18,924 bases of DNA from CAZIVO01 sp964542765. Lineage in GTDB: Bacteria; Planctomycetota; UBA1135; UBA2386. Location of the stretch: assembly GCA_964542765.1 (NCBI GenBank), contig CAZIVO010000069.1, forward strand, positions 1 through 18,924, in the 5' to 3' direction. The notes beneath the pieces are model-generated. The model searched no databases. It was not told where the DNA came from and was given only the letters and a program-made list of their open reading frames with translations. Shown piece after piece: positions 6,264 through 13,587 of this stretch; the first letter of the stretch is position 1, and the number at the start of each line of letters is the position of its first letter. Position numbers and translations under genes: made by a program.

Positions 6264-7817
6264 ATGAACATCCAACTCATTCATCCGCCTGTTTACATCA
6301 ACAAGAGTGGGTTGACTGCCCTGCGGCCGAGCTTGCCTCTGGGGTTGGCGTATATCGCGGCGGCCCTCCTGGATGATGGCCACGATGTATCGTTGATCGA
6401 CGCGCTTGGCGAGGCTCCAGACCGCATGGTGCCCGAAGGTGATATCTGGCGTTTGGGTCTGACGCCTGAGGAGATCGTTGATCGGATTGATGACGACACC
6501 GGCGCTGTTGGCATCACCAATATGTGGTCCTATTCGTGGCCGATCGTGCGCAAGCTGATCCATTTGATCCGGGAACGTCATTCCGATTTACCGATCATAT
6601 GTGGAGGCGAGCACTTCTCGGCCACAACCGAGCATTCGATGAAGGAGGCGCCGATCGACTTCATCGTCGCTGGCGAAGGAGAGGAGACGGCGTTGGCCTT
6701 GTTCCGCGCCATCGAACTCGGCATCGAGGTTTCGATGATTCCGGGAGTCGTCTATCGAAACGCTGACGGCGAAATTGTGCAGAATCCACGACGGGATCGG
6801 ATCCGGGATCTCGACCAAATTCCGTGGCCGGCGTGGCAGTTGTTCGATGTTGAGGCCTATGACGAACACAAGTTCGTCACTGGGATCCACTACGGTCGGA
6901 CCGTCCCGATCCTGGCGACTCGCGGTTGTCCCTATCAGTGCACCTATTGTTCTTCGCCCGGGATGTGGACGACAACTTGGTACGCGCGGGAGGCAAAAGA
7001 CGTCGCCGATGAGATCGAATTCTATGTCAAGGAATACGGCGCGAGCAATTTCCCGTTTCAGGATCTGACGGCCATTCTGAAGCGTGATTGGGTGGTTGAT
7101 TTCTCGAGCGAGATTCTTACTCGTAACCTCGAAATTTCCTGGCAGCTTCCGGCAGGAACCCGCTGCGAGATCATCGATGACGAGGTCGCGAAGTTGCTGG
7201 TGGCATCTGGTTGCAAGTCGATCAATTTTGCGCCGGAATCAGGGTCGGAGCGCACCCGTAAACACATGAAGAAGATGCTCAAGGACGAGAAGCTGTTCCG
7301 TGCAGTAGGTGCGGCAGTGCGCAACGGCATGAATGTCGGTTGCTTCCTTGTTCTTGGCTACCCGACGGATGAGGCGCAGGATATGCGGGCGACGGCGCGA
7401 ATGATCCGACGCTTGGCGCGAGCGGGAGTCGACGACGTTTCGCCGGGGTTCTTCTTCCCCTTGCCCAGTACCGAAATCACCAGGGAGTTGGAGAAGATTG
7501 GCAAGGTCGAGCTGAATGATGACTTCTTGAAGTTGCCGATCTACGTGCATAACCGCTACATGGTCGAGGAGCGCAATTATTGCGACAAGCTCACAGCTCG
7601 GCAGATGACTCGCTGGAAGTACTGGATCGCCGGCAACTTCTACGTGATGTCCTTCTTGTGCAGGCCTCTGCGCATGGCTCGAATCTTCTGGAACTTTCTC
7701 CGTGGGCGTGAAACCAGCAAGCTCGAGTCGTTCTTGCAGGAGACTCGGCGGAAGTTTTCGTTTCGATTCGGTCGCAAGGAGTCGAAGGATCCGTCCCAGC
7801 ACCACGGCCCGGTTTGA
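6264..7817 (+). CDS. B12-binding-domain radical SAM protein
   Basis: A 517-residue protein of the cobalamin-type radical SAM superfamily. The N-terminal third (about 1-170) has the B12-binding fold pattern: PSLPLGLAYIAAALLDDGHDV, then GAVGITNM, then CGGEHFS, then DFIVAGEGEE. I see no DxHxxG motif, as in many class members that bind cobalamin without the lower histidine. The radical SAM core starts with TRGCPYQCTYC; C222, C226 and C229 should bind the 4Fe-4S cluster. The C-terminal ~85 residues are basic and aromatic and may contact the membrane. Family members methylate or rearrange unactivated carbons on lipids, natural products or tetrapyrroles; the substrate cannot be read here. The ATG at 6264 is preferred because MNIQLIHPP is the usual N-terminus; a GTG at 6222 inside the repeat would add 14 residues. 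It ends 54 nt from the convergent glycosyltransferase. Confidence 0.9.
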   Translation: MNIQLIHPPVYINKSGLTALRPSLPLGLAYIAAALLDDGHDVSLIDALGEAPDRMVPEGDIWRLGLTPEEIVDRIDDDTGAVGITNMWSYSWPIVRKLIHLIRERHSDLPIICGGEHFSATTEHSMKEAPIDFIVAGEGEETALALFRAIELGIEVSMIPGVVYRNADGEIVQNPRRDRIRDLDQIPWPAWQLFDVEAYDEHKFVTGIHYGRTVPILATRGCPYQCTYCSSPGMWTTTWYAREAKDVADEIEFYVKEYGASNFPFQDLTAILKRDWVVDFSSEILTRNLEISWQLPAGTRCEIIDDEVAKLLVASGCKSINFAPESGSERTRKHMKKMLKDEKLFRAVGAAVRNGMNVGCFLVLGYPTDEAQDMRATARMIRRLARAGVDDVSPGFFFPLPSTEITRELEKIGKVELNDDFLKLPIYVHNRYMVEERNYCDKLTARQMTRWKYWIAGNFYVMSFLCRPLRMARIFWNFLRGRETSKLESFLQETRRKFSFRFGRKESKDPSQHHGPV

Positions 7818-7871
7818 GGAGCTGATAGGGCGAGGCTGTATTCCTGCCCGCGGGAAGGGTGTCCGGGTCAG

Positions 7872-9092
7872 TTATTGGGTTGCCGGTTCAGCGTGATCTG
7901 ATGCTGGGGTCGAGATGGTCGCAAACCTTTCGATCTGTTGCTGCGCCAGGGCGTGAGGATCGATGTTCTTCTGTACCCACAGGCGTGCGGCGTGACCGAG
8001 GGAGCCAGAAAGATCAGGGTCTTCGAGTAGTCTGAGGGTAGTTTCTGCCAGCTCGCGACTCGATTCGGCGCGCTGTGCAATGTCTTGGGGTGCTTCTATA
8101 CCTCGCATCCCGAGTTGATTTGAAATGACAGGCAGGCCATGGGCCAGCGCAGTGATCACCTTGATTCGGCTGCCGTTGCCGGAGAACAAGGGTGCCAAGA
8201 CGAGGCGGACCCTTCCGAGCAAGGCCTGGAGATCTTCCACGTAACCGAGGAACTGGACGCCGGGCAATGTGCCCAGGGATTTGGTGTGGTTGCTTGCGCG
8301 TGGGCCTGCGATCAGGAGTTGTGCTCCCGGCTGCTTTTCGAGGACCTTTGGCCAGACCTCATGCGCGAGGTGTGCGGCGGCCTCCGGGTTGGGATGGTGC
8401 GTGAAGTCGCCCATGAACAGGCAATGAGGCGGCGCTTTGGCGGGATTGGCCGGGTGCTTGGGTATAGGGACCACGGGTGGTCGGACCTCTACCGGCCGTC
8501 CGAGAGTTCGAGCGAGATCTGCGGCGTCCTCGGTGTTGAGAGCTTGTATGAGGCTCGCCTGTGGGTAGGTCTCGCGGACGTATTTTTCCCAGAGCTTGCG
8601 ATCTCGCCGCCGCCCTATCCCCCAGGGACCGATCTTGCCGGGCAGTGGTTCGCCACATTCATGGTCGGTCATCACGGTCGGGATGTCGGGAAAAAGCTTG
8701 AGATACTGCGCCATGACGGCGAATTCGATCATCACGACATCGGGCTTGAAGTCCCTGGCCGTTCGCTTCAGCAACTCCGCCATTACTGGCGACCAGTGTT
8801 TTGCCACCAGGAGGGGTTTGCGATCCAGTCCCCACCTCTTGAGCATCCGTAACTTGTGGCTCACGAGTTGTTTGCTTGTCAGGTCGAGATATTGGGGAAA
8901 GGGAACCTGCTCGATCTGTGCCAGTCCGGAGATCACCGGGGAAGCCCAGCGTAATTCGGATGGGCGGACGAAATTGACCATGGCGACCTCGGCTTCGAGG
9001 GCCAACTTTTCCAGGAATGAGCCCAAGCAGACCGCACCTCCATGGGTTGCAGATGGATGCGGATGAATGGGGCTGGCTAGGAGGATTCGCAA
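7872..9092 (-). CDS. GT4-family glycosyltransferase (group 1)
   Basis: A 406-residue GT-B fold glycosyltransferase, cytoplasmic or membrane-associated, that would transfer a sugar from a nucleotide donor to a glycan or lipid acceptor. The N-terminus MRILLASPIHPHPSATHGG has the typical start with a Gly-Gly loop. The C-terminal donor domain shows LFMGDFTHHPNPEAA (about 225-239), LLIAGPRA, VQFLGYVEDLQALL (279-292) and LAPLFSGNGSRIKVITALAHG (about 299-319), the standard nucleotide-sugar-binding region. The start codon is TTG at 9092. It is accepted because the first residues already match the family, and no ATG in this frame precedes the fold. There is no clear ribosome binding site. A 14-bp palindrome lies 56 nt upstream. 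Donor and acceptor are unknown; surface polysaccharide or glycolipid synthesis is the likely setting. Confidence 0.88.
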   Translation of the reverse strand: MRILLASPIHPHPSATHGGAVCLGSFLEKLALEAEVAMVNFVRPSELRWASPVISGLAQIEQVPFPQYLDLTSKQLVSHKLRMLKRWGLDRKPLLVAKHWSPVMAELLKRTARDFKPDVVMIEFAVMAQYLKLFPDIPTVMTDHECGEPLPGKIGPWGIGRRRDRKLWEKYVRETYPQASLIQALNTEDAADLARTLGRPVEVRPPVVPIPKHPANPAKAPPHCLFMGDFTHHPNPEAAAHLAHEVWPKVLEKQPGAQLLIAGPRASNHTKSLGTLPGVQFLGYVEDLQALLGRVRLVLAPLFSGNGSRIKVITALAHGLPVISNQLGMRGIEAPQDIAQRAESSRELAETTLRLLEDPDLSGSLGHAARLWVQKNIDPHALAQQQIERFATISTPASDHAEPATQ

Positions 9093-9147
9093 GGTCTGGG
9101 AAGCAGTAAGGAGATCTTGCCAGAGAGGGATATCGCCAATGACCGGA

Positions 9148-9161
9148 CGTGGCTAGCCACG
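9148..9161. repeat. 14-bp perfect palindrome upstream of the glycosyltransferase
   Basis: CGTGGCTAGCCACG is its own reverse complement. It sits 56 nt upstream of the glycosyltransferase TTG start in the divergent intergenic region, a position suited to a dimeric regulator's operator. It has no loop, so an RNA hairpin is less likely. The binding protein is unknown. Confidence 0.5.
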
Positions 9162-9383
9162 CCTGGAAAAATGGGAACTGGTAGATACGAGGTTTTCTGC
9201 GGAGGCCGAACCCGTGTGCAGGAGGTTCTGGATGGCTTGCCGGCACAGCCGACAATCCCAACCTTTCATATACCCTTGCCGCGCCAAGCAGGGAGATCCC
9301 CGCGTGAATTTGCCAAAGCAGGTGTGATTTTTATCCTTTCGAGAAGATGAGCCGAGGAAATATGAGGACATAAAATATTTATA

Positions 9384-9389
9384 TATAAT
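9384..9389 (+). promoter_or_regulatory. possible -10 box TATAAT in an AT-rich island
   Basis: An exact TATAAT lies in a nearly pure A/T stretch (about 9370-9394) of otherwise GC-rich DNA, upstream of the HEAT-repeat gene. No good -35 element is present 16-18 nt before it. If used, the 5' leader would be about 190 nt. The same island could also serve a leftward promoter. Confidence 0.4.
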
Positions 9390-9586
9390 GATTTACGAAG
9401 ATTATCGGGATTCGGAGGTGCTCCGCTTTGATCCTCTCGCGCTGGAGATCCTCGCGGTGGTTTGCCATAATTCCATTGGGTCGCTGCTCCAAATGGGCAT
9501 GGTGGCCACACTTTAGATGCGGGCAACCGCAACGGATGAGGGTCGGTTGTTCCGGCTCCGCTATCCGAAAAGCTTCTTTCCGGCAG

Positions 9587-11203
9587 ATGAACGAGACCCT
9601 CAAATCGGTTGTTGGCCTCCTGGAGGGAGAGGCGGTAGAGGCTCAGCTTGCGGCTGCGCAGGTTCTTGGAGCTTTGAAGTCGTCGGAGCCAGAGGTCATT
9701 CGTGCCCTGGCGGCATGCTTGGACACCGGCGAACCTCTGCTGCTCCGCTACGCTCTGCAGGCCTTGGCCGATATCGGCACCAAGCCCGCTCTTTCCGAAC
9801 TGGTGAGCGGTCTCCGGCATGGGGGGGCGATCGCTGATCATGTGAGCCATCTCCTCAGTCAGATGGGGCCATCGAGCGCGTCTATCCTCAGCGGTGTTTT
9901 CGATGACGGTGATGCCGAGATGAGGATCCGGATCATCGACATTCTGAGCGGTCGCGAGGAGATTGGCGCAGCCAAAGTACTCACCGGAGCGATCGTGGAC
10001 GATGACGCCAGCGTTTCCCGCAGAGCTGCGGAGGCGCTCATCGAGCATGCGGATCGCTTTGATGAGGAGACTTCCGAGACGGTGGCGGAAGAGCTGCGGA
10101 AGCTACTCAGCCCCAAGGGTCTGAGCAAACTTCCGGAGGCTGGTGTTGCCCAGGCAATCCTCGTGGTCGGGGCGCTCGTCGGCCAGAAATCTCGGCCGCT
10201 GCTCCTGAAGTTTTCCACGAGTAAGCATCCACCTCTCCTGCGCCAGGCCGCTTTCCGTAGCCTGCAGGGGATTCCTCTGACACCGGCCCAGACGAACACG
10301 GTCCTGAGCGATCTCGATGATGAGGATATGACGCATGTCGTCCGTCCGGCGATGGAAGTCCTCGCAGACGTCGAGAAGTGGGATTCGGGTGCAATTGCGC
10401 GCCTCAAGAAAATCTTGAGCGACGGTGGCGAGGAACTACGACTGTTTGCACTGCGGGCATTGCGGGGTTGTCACACGGTCGAGGTTGCGAAGGCGGGGAT
10501 CCATTACCTTCTGAAGGGTAAACCCGCATTCAAGGAGGCGGCAGCCGAGGCTCTCAGCGAGAATCCTTCCGCCCTCGAAGGACTGCTCAAGGCTTTCCAG
10601 ATCGAGCGGAATCCAGAACGTGCGCGGAATCTGGCGATTCCTTTGCGCCAGTTGGGTTCCGGTTTCGAGCCCGAACACTTCAAGGCTATGGCTGATAAGT
10701 GTGGTCGGTTGCTTGCGGCGGGAGAGCCTCTGGGCGAGGTCTTCTTGGAACTACTGTTGGCTGTGGACCCCGAAGTTGGTGGCGCGGAAATCGTTGACAA
10801 GGCCTTGCGCATGCGCCGCGCACGCAAGCTGCCCGAGTGCATGGCTATCCTCATGCGGTTGGCTCAGACGAGCCATCTGGGTCATGAGGGGGGCTACCAG
10901 CTCGGCGTTGCGCGCCTGATGACGGAAGCAGAGGAAGTTTCCGACAATACTCAGGAGGTTGGCGATGCGACGATGGGACTGTTCACCCCGCTCGTGCGTG
11001 AAGGCTTTCCCCTCGCCACTCGCCTGAAGAAGGAACGGCAACTGTCCCCCGAATCTCTCTTGCGGGTCGGCAGGCACTTTGCGAGCGGAGTGGCGCTCGA
11101 GGGGCAGTTCGGCGCGGAACTGTTGCAGCATGTGGCGGAAAAACATGGCAAGCATCAGGCTGGCGAAGAGGCTCGGTTGATGCTCCGTAGCGCGGACCTC
11201 TGA
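9587..11203 (+). CDS. HEAT-repeat protein
   Basis: A 538-residue, almost entirely helical protein without signal peptide or membrane segment. Repeated helical pairs with the HEAT/PBS-lyase-type pattern are evident, for example QLAAAQVLGALKSSEPEVIR (20-39), LLRYALQALADIGTKPALSE (52-71), SVSRRAAEALIEHADRF (142-158), LLRQAAFRSLQGIPL (217-231) and LRLFALRALRGCHTVEVAKA (284-303). The C-terminal ~150 residues keep a helical character but the repeat fades. Such proteins are scaffolds for protein-protein contacts; no enzymatic motif is seen. The ATG at 9587 is chosen because the helical repeat begins at once; the frame is open back to a TTG at 9428, but that stretch is rich in Trp, Arg and Cys and unlike the rest. 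It converges on psd with 30 nt between the stops. A specific role cannot be assigned. Confidence 0.85.
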   Translation: MNETLKSVVGLLEGEAVEAQLAAAQVLGALKSSEPEVIRALAACLDTGEPLLLRYALQALADIGTKPALSELVSGLRHGGAIADHVSHLLSQMGPSSASILSGVFDDGDAEMRIRIIDILSGREEIGAAKVLTGAIVDDDASVSRRAAEALIEHADRFDEETSETVAEELRKLLSPKGLSKLPEAGVAQAILVVGALVGQKSRPLLLKFSTSKHPPLLRQAAFRSLQGIPLTPAQTNTVLSDLDDEDMTHVVRPAMEVLADVEKWDSGAIARLKKILSDGGEELRLFALRALRGCHTVEVAKAGIHYLLKGKPAFKEAAAEALSENPSALEGLLKAFQIERNPERARNLAIPLRQLGSGFEPEHFKAMADKCGRLLAAGEPLGEVFLELLLAVDPEVGGAEIVDKALRMRRARKLPECMAILMRLAQTSHLGHEGGYQLGVARLMTEAEEVSDNTQEVGDATMGLFTPLVREGFPLATRLKKERQLSPESLLRVGRHFASGVALEGQFGAELLQHVAEKHGKHQAGEEARLMLRSADL

Positions 11204-11233
11204 GGTCTCCGGGGTTGCTTGCGCGGTCGGTGG

Positions 11234-12016
11234 TTATGGGCTGGCTTGCTGGCCCACCCGGACGATTGTTTCCGGCGAGAGGCTTTCCCACTGAGGAGTT
11301 CCGGGTGCCACCAGGACAATCACGGTAGAGCCCAGGCCGAAGCGCCCGATTTCCTCACCGATGCTCACCTGGCGCGGGCAGGGGGAATGGATCAAGGTGT
11401 CGCCGACGTTGAGTGCTGCGACCAGGACCACGGCGGCCGCGCGGCCGTCCTCGAGCCGATACTGCAGCACGTGCCGCTCGTTGCGGATGAAGAGATTTTC
11501 GATGTTGTTCACGGCGCCGGGATTCACCGGGAACAGGCCACCGGGTAGGTGGGTATGTGTGAGTACCTCGCCGGAAAAGGGTGAGTGGACGCGGTGATAG
11601 TCCCCGGGCGCGAGGTAGATGGTGGCATGTGTGCCGGACCGAAGAGCTTCGCCGAGTGCATTGTCGATGAGGAGATCTCTGATCGAGAAGTCGGTGCCCT
11701 TGATCTGAGGGATGCGCCCGTCATGGATGGCCCCGCTCGTCACGATCTTGCCGTCGCAGGGCCACACCAGAGTCGCTTGCGGATCGATTGGTCGAGCATC
11801 TGGCCGGAGCCCTCTCTGGAAGAAGTCGGCGAGGCAGCGGTAGTCCGCGGGCTTGAGTTCGGCTTCCTCGAGGTCGCATCCATACCGTCGTGCGAACCGG
11901 CCATATAGCCATGGGCGGAGGGCTGACGGCAGGGGCAACCGGGCCAGCCATCCACTGGTACGGGATATGGCTAGCTTGGGTAGCGCGGTGAGGAGTAGCC
12001 GGTGCATCTGCCCCAT
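11234..12016 (-). CDS. psd: phosphatidylserine decarboxylase proenzyme
   Basis: Pyruvoyl-dependent membrane enzyme converting phosphatidylserine to phosphatidylethanolamine. The self-cleavage motif LGST is present: cleavage would fall between Gly229 and Ser230, the Ser becoming the pyruvoyl group of the small alpha chain (31 residues). D88 in PCDGKIV and H144 in GDYHRVHSP match the Asp-His-Ser triad of the E. coli enzyme, and GLFPVNP and NLFIRNER are family motifs. The 260-residue version starting MGQMHRLLLTALPK aligns best with the E. coli N-terminus. A second ATG at 12007 has a GGGG stretch before it, and an ATG at 12094 would add 26 residues, so the exact start is uncertain. The frame is open to 12208, which would run into the divergent lipoprotein gene. 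The result supports phosphatidylethanolamine as a membrane lipid. Confidence 0.94.
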   Translation of the reverse strand: MGQMHRLLLTALPKLAISRTSGWLARLPLPSALRPWLYGRFARRYGCDLEEAELKPADYRCLADFFQRGLRPDARPIDPQATLVWPCDGKIVTSGAIHDGRIPQIKGTDFSIRDLLIDNALGEALRSGTHATIYLAPGDYHRVHSPFSGEVLTHTHLPGGLFPVNPGAVNNIENLFIRNERHVLQYRLEDGRAAAVVLVAALNVGDTLIHSPCPRQVSIGEEIGRFGLGSTVIVLVAPGTPQWESLSPETIVRVGQQASP

Positions 12017-12147
12017 GAGGACCGGTGTTACCCGATTGGCCTTCCCGTGCAAGTCCGAGAAGGGCGGAGCAGTCTCTCGTGCAGCTCTTTTCATTCTGTT
12101 GGAATTGACCCAAGGTGGTTCGGGAGCCTGATAGGTAACATGTGAGC

Positions 12148-12543
12148 ATGAGGCGGTGTCTTTCATGGTGTCTGGTCTGTTCCTTGTTCGCTTGCGATGG
12201 CCCGCCACCGGCGGCCTCCGGTGCGGATGTCATGGTTTTGGAGTTCGGGGGCGAGAACGTTTCGCTGAGAGAGGCATTGCTCAGCGTCAGGAGTCCCATC
12301 GAGGTGCCGGATGAGCCTTCCCCCCCTGAGCTCTTGCCAGCGGTAGAACCGGTGGTGGAAAAACCGGTTCTTGCCGTGCTCCGCACCGTGACCTTGTCGG
12401 GGGGGCAGACCCTCTACGGGCTCGCGCAAGAGCACCTCGGTTCGGGTAATCGGTGGCCGGAACTTCTCGAACTCAACCAGTGGACCGAAGAGGATGCTCT
12501 GCGCCTGCCTCCCGGCACAAAGGTCAAGCTTCCCGACAACTAG
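12148..12543 (+). CDS. LysM-domain lipoprotein
   Basis: A 131-residue predicted lipoprotein. The short hydrophobic leader ends in LFAC, giving a lipobox with Cys15 as the lipidated residue; Phe at -2 is not ideal. A Pro/Glu-rich spacer (about 50-73) leads to a single C-terminal LysM domain (about 80-129: TVTLSGGQTLYGLAQEHLG, then WPELLELNQW, then LRLPPGTKVKLP), a fold that binds N-acetylglucosamine-containing glycans such as peptidoglycan. Asp follows the Cys, which in E. coli retains lipoproteins in the inner membrane. The ATG at 12148 is preferred over the GTG at 12142. The methyltransferase gene starts 8 nt after the stop, so the two are surely cotranscribed. Likely role: linking the membrane to the wall, or presenting a partner protein. 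Confidence 0.85.
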   Translation: MRRCLSWCLVCSLFACDGPPPAASGADVMVLEFGGENVSLREALLSVRSPIEVPDEPSPPELLPAVEPVVEKPVLAVLRTVTLSGGQTLYGLAQEHLGSGNRWPELLELNQWTEEDALRLPPGTKVKLPDN

Positions 12544-12549
12544 GTGGGG
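12542..12549 (+). promoter_or_regulatory. ribosome binding site of the methyltransferase lipoprotein
   Basis: AGGTGGGG overlaps the LysM gene's TAG stop and lies 2 nt before the ATG at 12552. It fixes that ATG, and therefore the lipoprotein leader, as the likely start, and suggests translational coupling of the pair. Confidence 0.6.
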
Positions 12550-12551
12550 TC

Positions 12552-13247
12552 ATGAGAATACCAGTAGCGCTCCTCCTCATCTTTTTCATCGCCGCTTGCC
12601 GTGCGCCGGAGCAAGGTCTTGAGCAGAGCGTCAAGCCTGGGATCAACGCATCCTTCGTCAAGCCCGATCTCGACGTCGACACATATGTTCAGAAATTCGA
12701 GGGAGAGAGTCGCGAGATCTTTGTGGCTCGCCATCGGATCGCTCGAGCGATCGGTCTTGCGGCAGGGATGGAAGTTGCGGATATCGGTGCCGGCACCGGA
12801 CTCTTCATGGATCTGATGGCTCAATCAGTGGGCCCCGAAGGCAGGCTGTATTGTGTCGACCTTGCACCAAAATTCATCGAGCACCTGAAACAGCGAGCTG
12901 CGACGAAGAAGTATCTCCATGTCCAGGTAGTTCAATGCACCGAGCGCTCAGTCGAACTGCCGGAGCATTCGGTCGATGCTGTGTTCATCTGTGACACTTA
13001 TCACCATTTCGAGTATCCCTTCACGACGATGGCGACGATTCATCGCGCATTGCGTCCGGGGGGCAGCCTTTTCCTGGTCGACTTCGAACGGATTCCCGGT
13101 GTCAGTCGTGAATGGTTGTTGAAGCATGTTCGGGCAGGCAAGGATGTCTTCACTGCCGAGATTGAGAAGTCAGGGTTCGAACTCGTCGAAGAGGTCGAGG
13201 TGAAGGGCTTGAAGGAGAATTACTTTCTGAAGTTCCGCAGGCGCTGA
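12552..13247 (+). CDS. class I SAM-dependent methyltransferase with lipoprotein signal peptide
   Basis: A 231-residue protein. The leader MRIPVALLLIFFIAAC is a textbook lipoprotein signal (lipobox IAAC, Cys16). The rest is a Rossmann-type methyltransferase domain: motif I VADIGAGTG (75-83), the acidic residue D103 in CVDLAP, VDAVFICDTYHHFEYP (141-156) and the post-motif segment RALRPGGSLFLVDF (165-178). A ubiE/type-11-like small-molecule methyltransferase is the closest general match. The start is supported by an adjacent ribosome binding site, and no other Met precedes motif I. If the signal works, the domain lies outside the cytoplasmic membrane, where S-adenosylmethionine is not expected. 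It might use a non-SAM ligand, have lost activity, or stay cytoplasmic through an unprocessed N-terminal anchor. It is paired with the LysM lipoprotein. Confidence 0.88.
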   Translation: MRIPVALLLIFFIAACRAPEQGLEQSVKPGINASFVKPDLDVDTYVQKFEGESREIFVARHRIARAIGLAAGMEVADIGAGTGLFMDLMAQSVGPEGRLYCVDLAPKFIEHLKQRAATKKYLHVQVVQCTERSVELPEHSVDAVFICDTYHHFEYPFTTMATIHRALRPGGSLFLVDFERIPGVSREWLLKHVRAGKDVFTAEIEKSGFELVEEVEVKGLKENYFLKFRRR

Positions 13248-13587
13248 GGTATGTCCGGGTGATCGTGGAGCCCGAGACGGCTGAGCGGGATTGATCAAGC
13301 TGGCGGGTCCCGGGCTGTGCTCGGCGGATTCCCTGCCTCGCCTTTGCCTGCGAACCTGACTCGCATGGGCGCTGGACGGGATCGGCCATATGCCCCTAAC
13401 TCCCGATGCTATGATGACTACCGAAGTTTTGATGAACCTGCCATAGTGAGGATGACCATCTGGACGATACTCCAAGGGGCGGATTGCTCAGGAGTGGTCC
13501 CGTCTCGATGAATGATTGTTTTGGTGGCATTCCGCTGTCCATTGGGCGGAGTGAGCCTTCCCCGTTTCGATTTCGTTACCAGACACC
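13248..13587. other. 340-bp intergenic region before wecB
   Basis: No RNA gene, repeat or convincing coding frame is seen. A 64-codon plus-strand frame at 13317-13511 has no family resemblance and no ribosome binding site. No clear terminator or sigma-70 promoter pair stands out, although promoters for the wecB cluster are expected here. Confidence 0.6.

Larger units (their letters stand above)
9093..9586. other. 494-bp non-coding interval between divergent genes
   Basis: No convincing gene is seen on either strand. The interval separates the leftward glycosyltransferase start from the rightward HEAT-repeat start. It holds a 14-bp palindrome near the glycosyltransferase, an AT-rich island around 9357-9400 and otherwise unremarkable sequence. 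It should contain the promoters of both genes. Confidence 0.7.

Noticed and set aside
7843..7858. CCCGCGGG palindrome between convergent radical SAM and glycosyltransferase genes as a bidirectional terminator
   Set aside because: The core palindrome leaves no loop, the outer pairing is broken by a 2-nt mismatch and no T run is present.
8139..8852. 237-codon plus-strand frame opposite the glycosyltransferase
   Set aside because: It overlaps conserved GT4 motifs on the other strand; it has no domain and no start signals.
9266..10048. 260-codon minus-strand frame overlapping the HEAT gene and the intergenic region
   Set aside because: Most of it is antisense to helical repeats; composition is unlike a protein and no ribosome binding site or motif is seen.
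13317..13511. 64-codon plus-strand frame in the gap before wecB
   Set aside because: No ribosome binding site, no motif, and composition like non-coding DNA.
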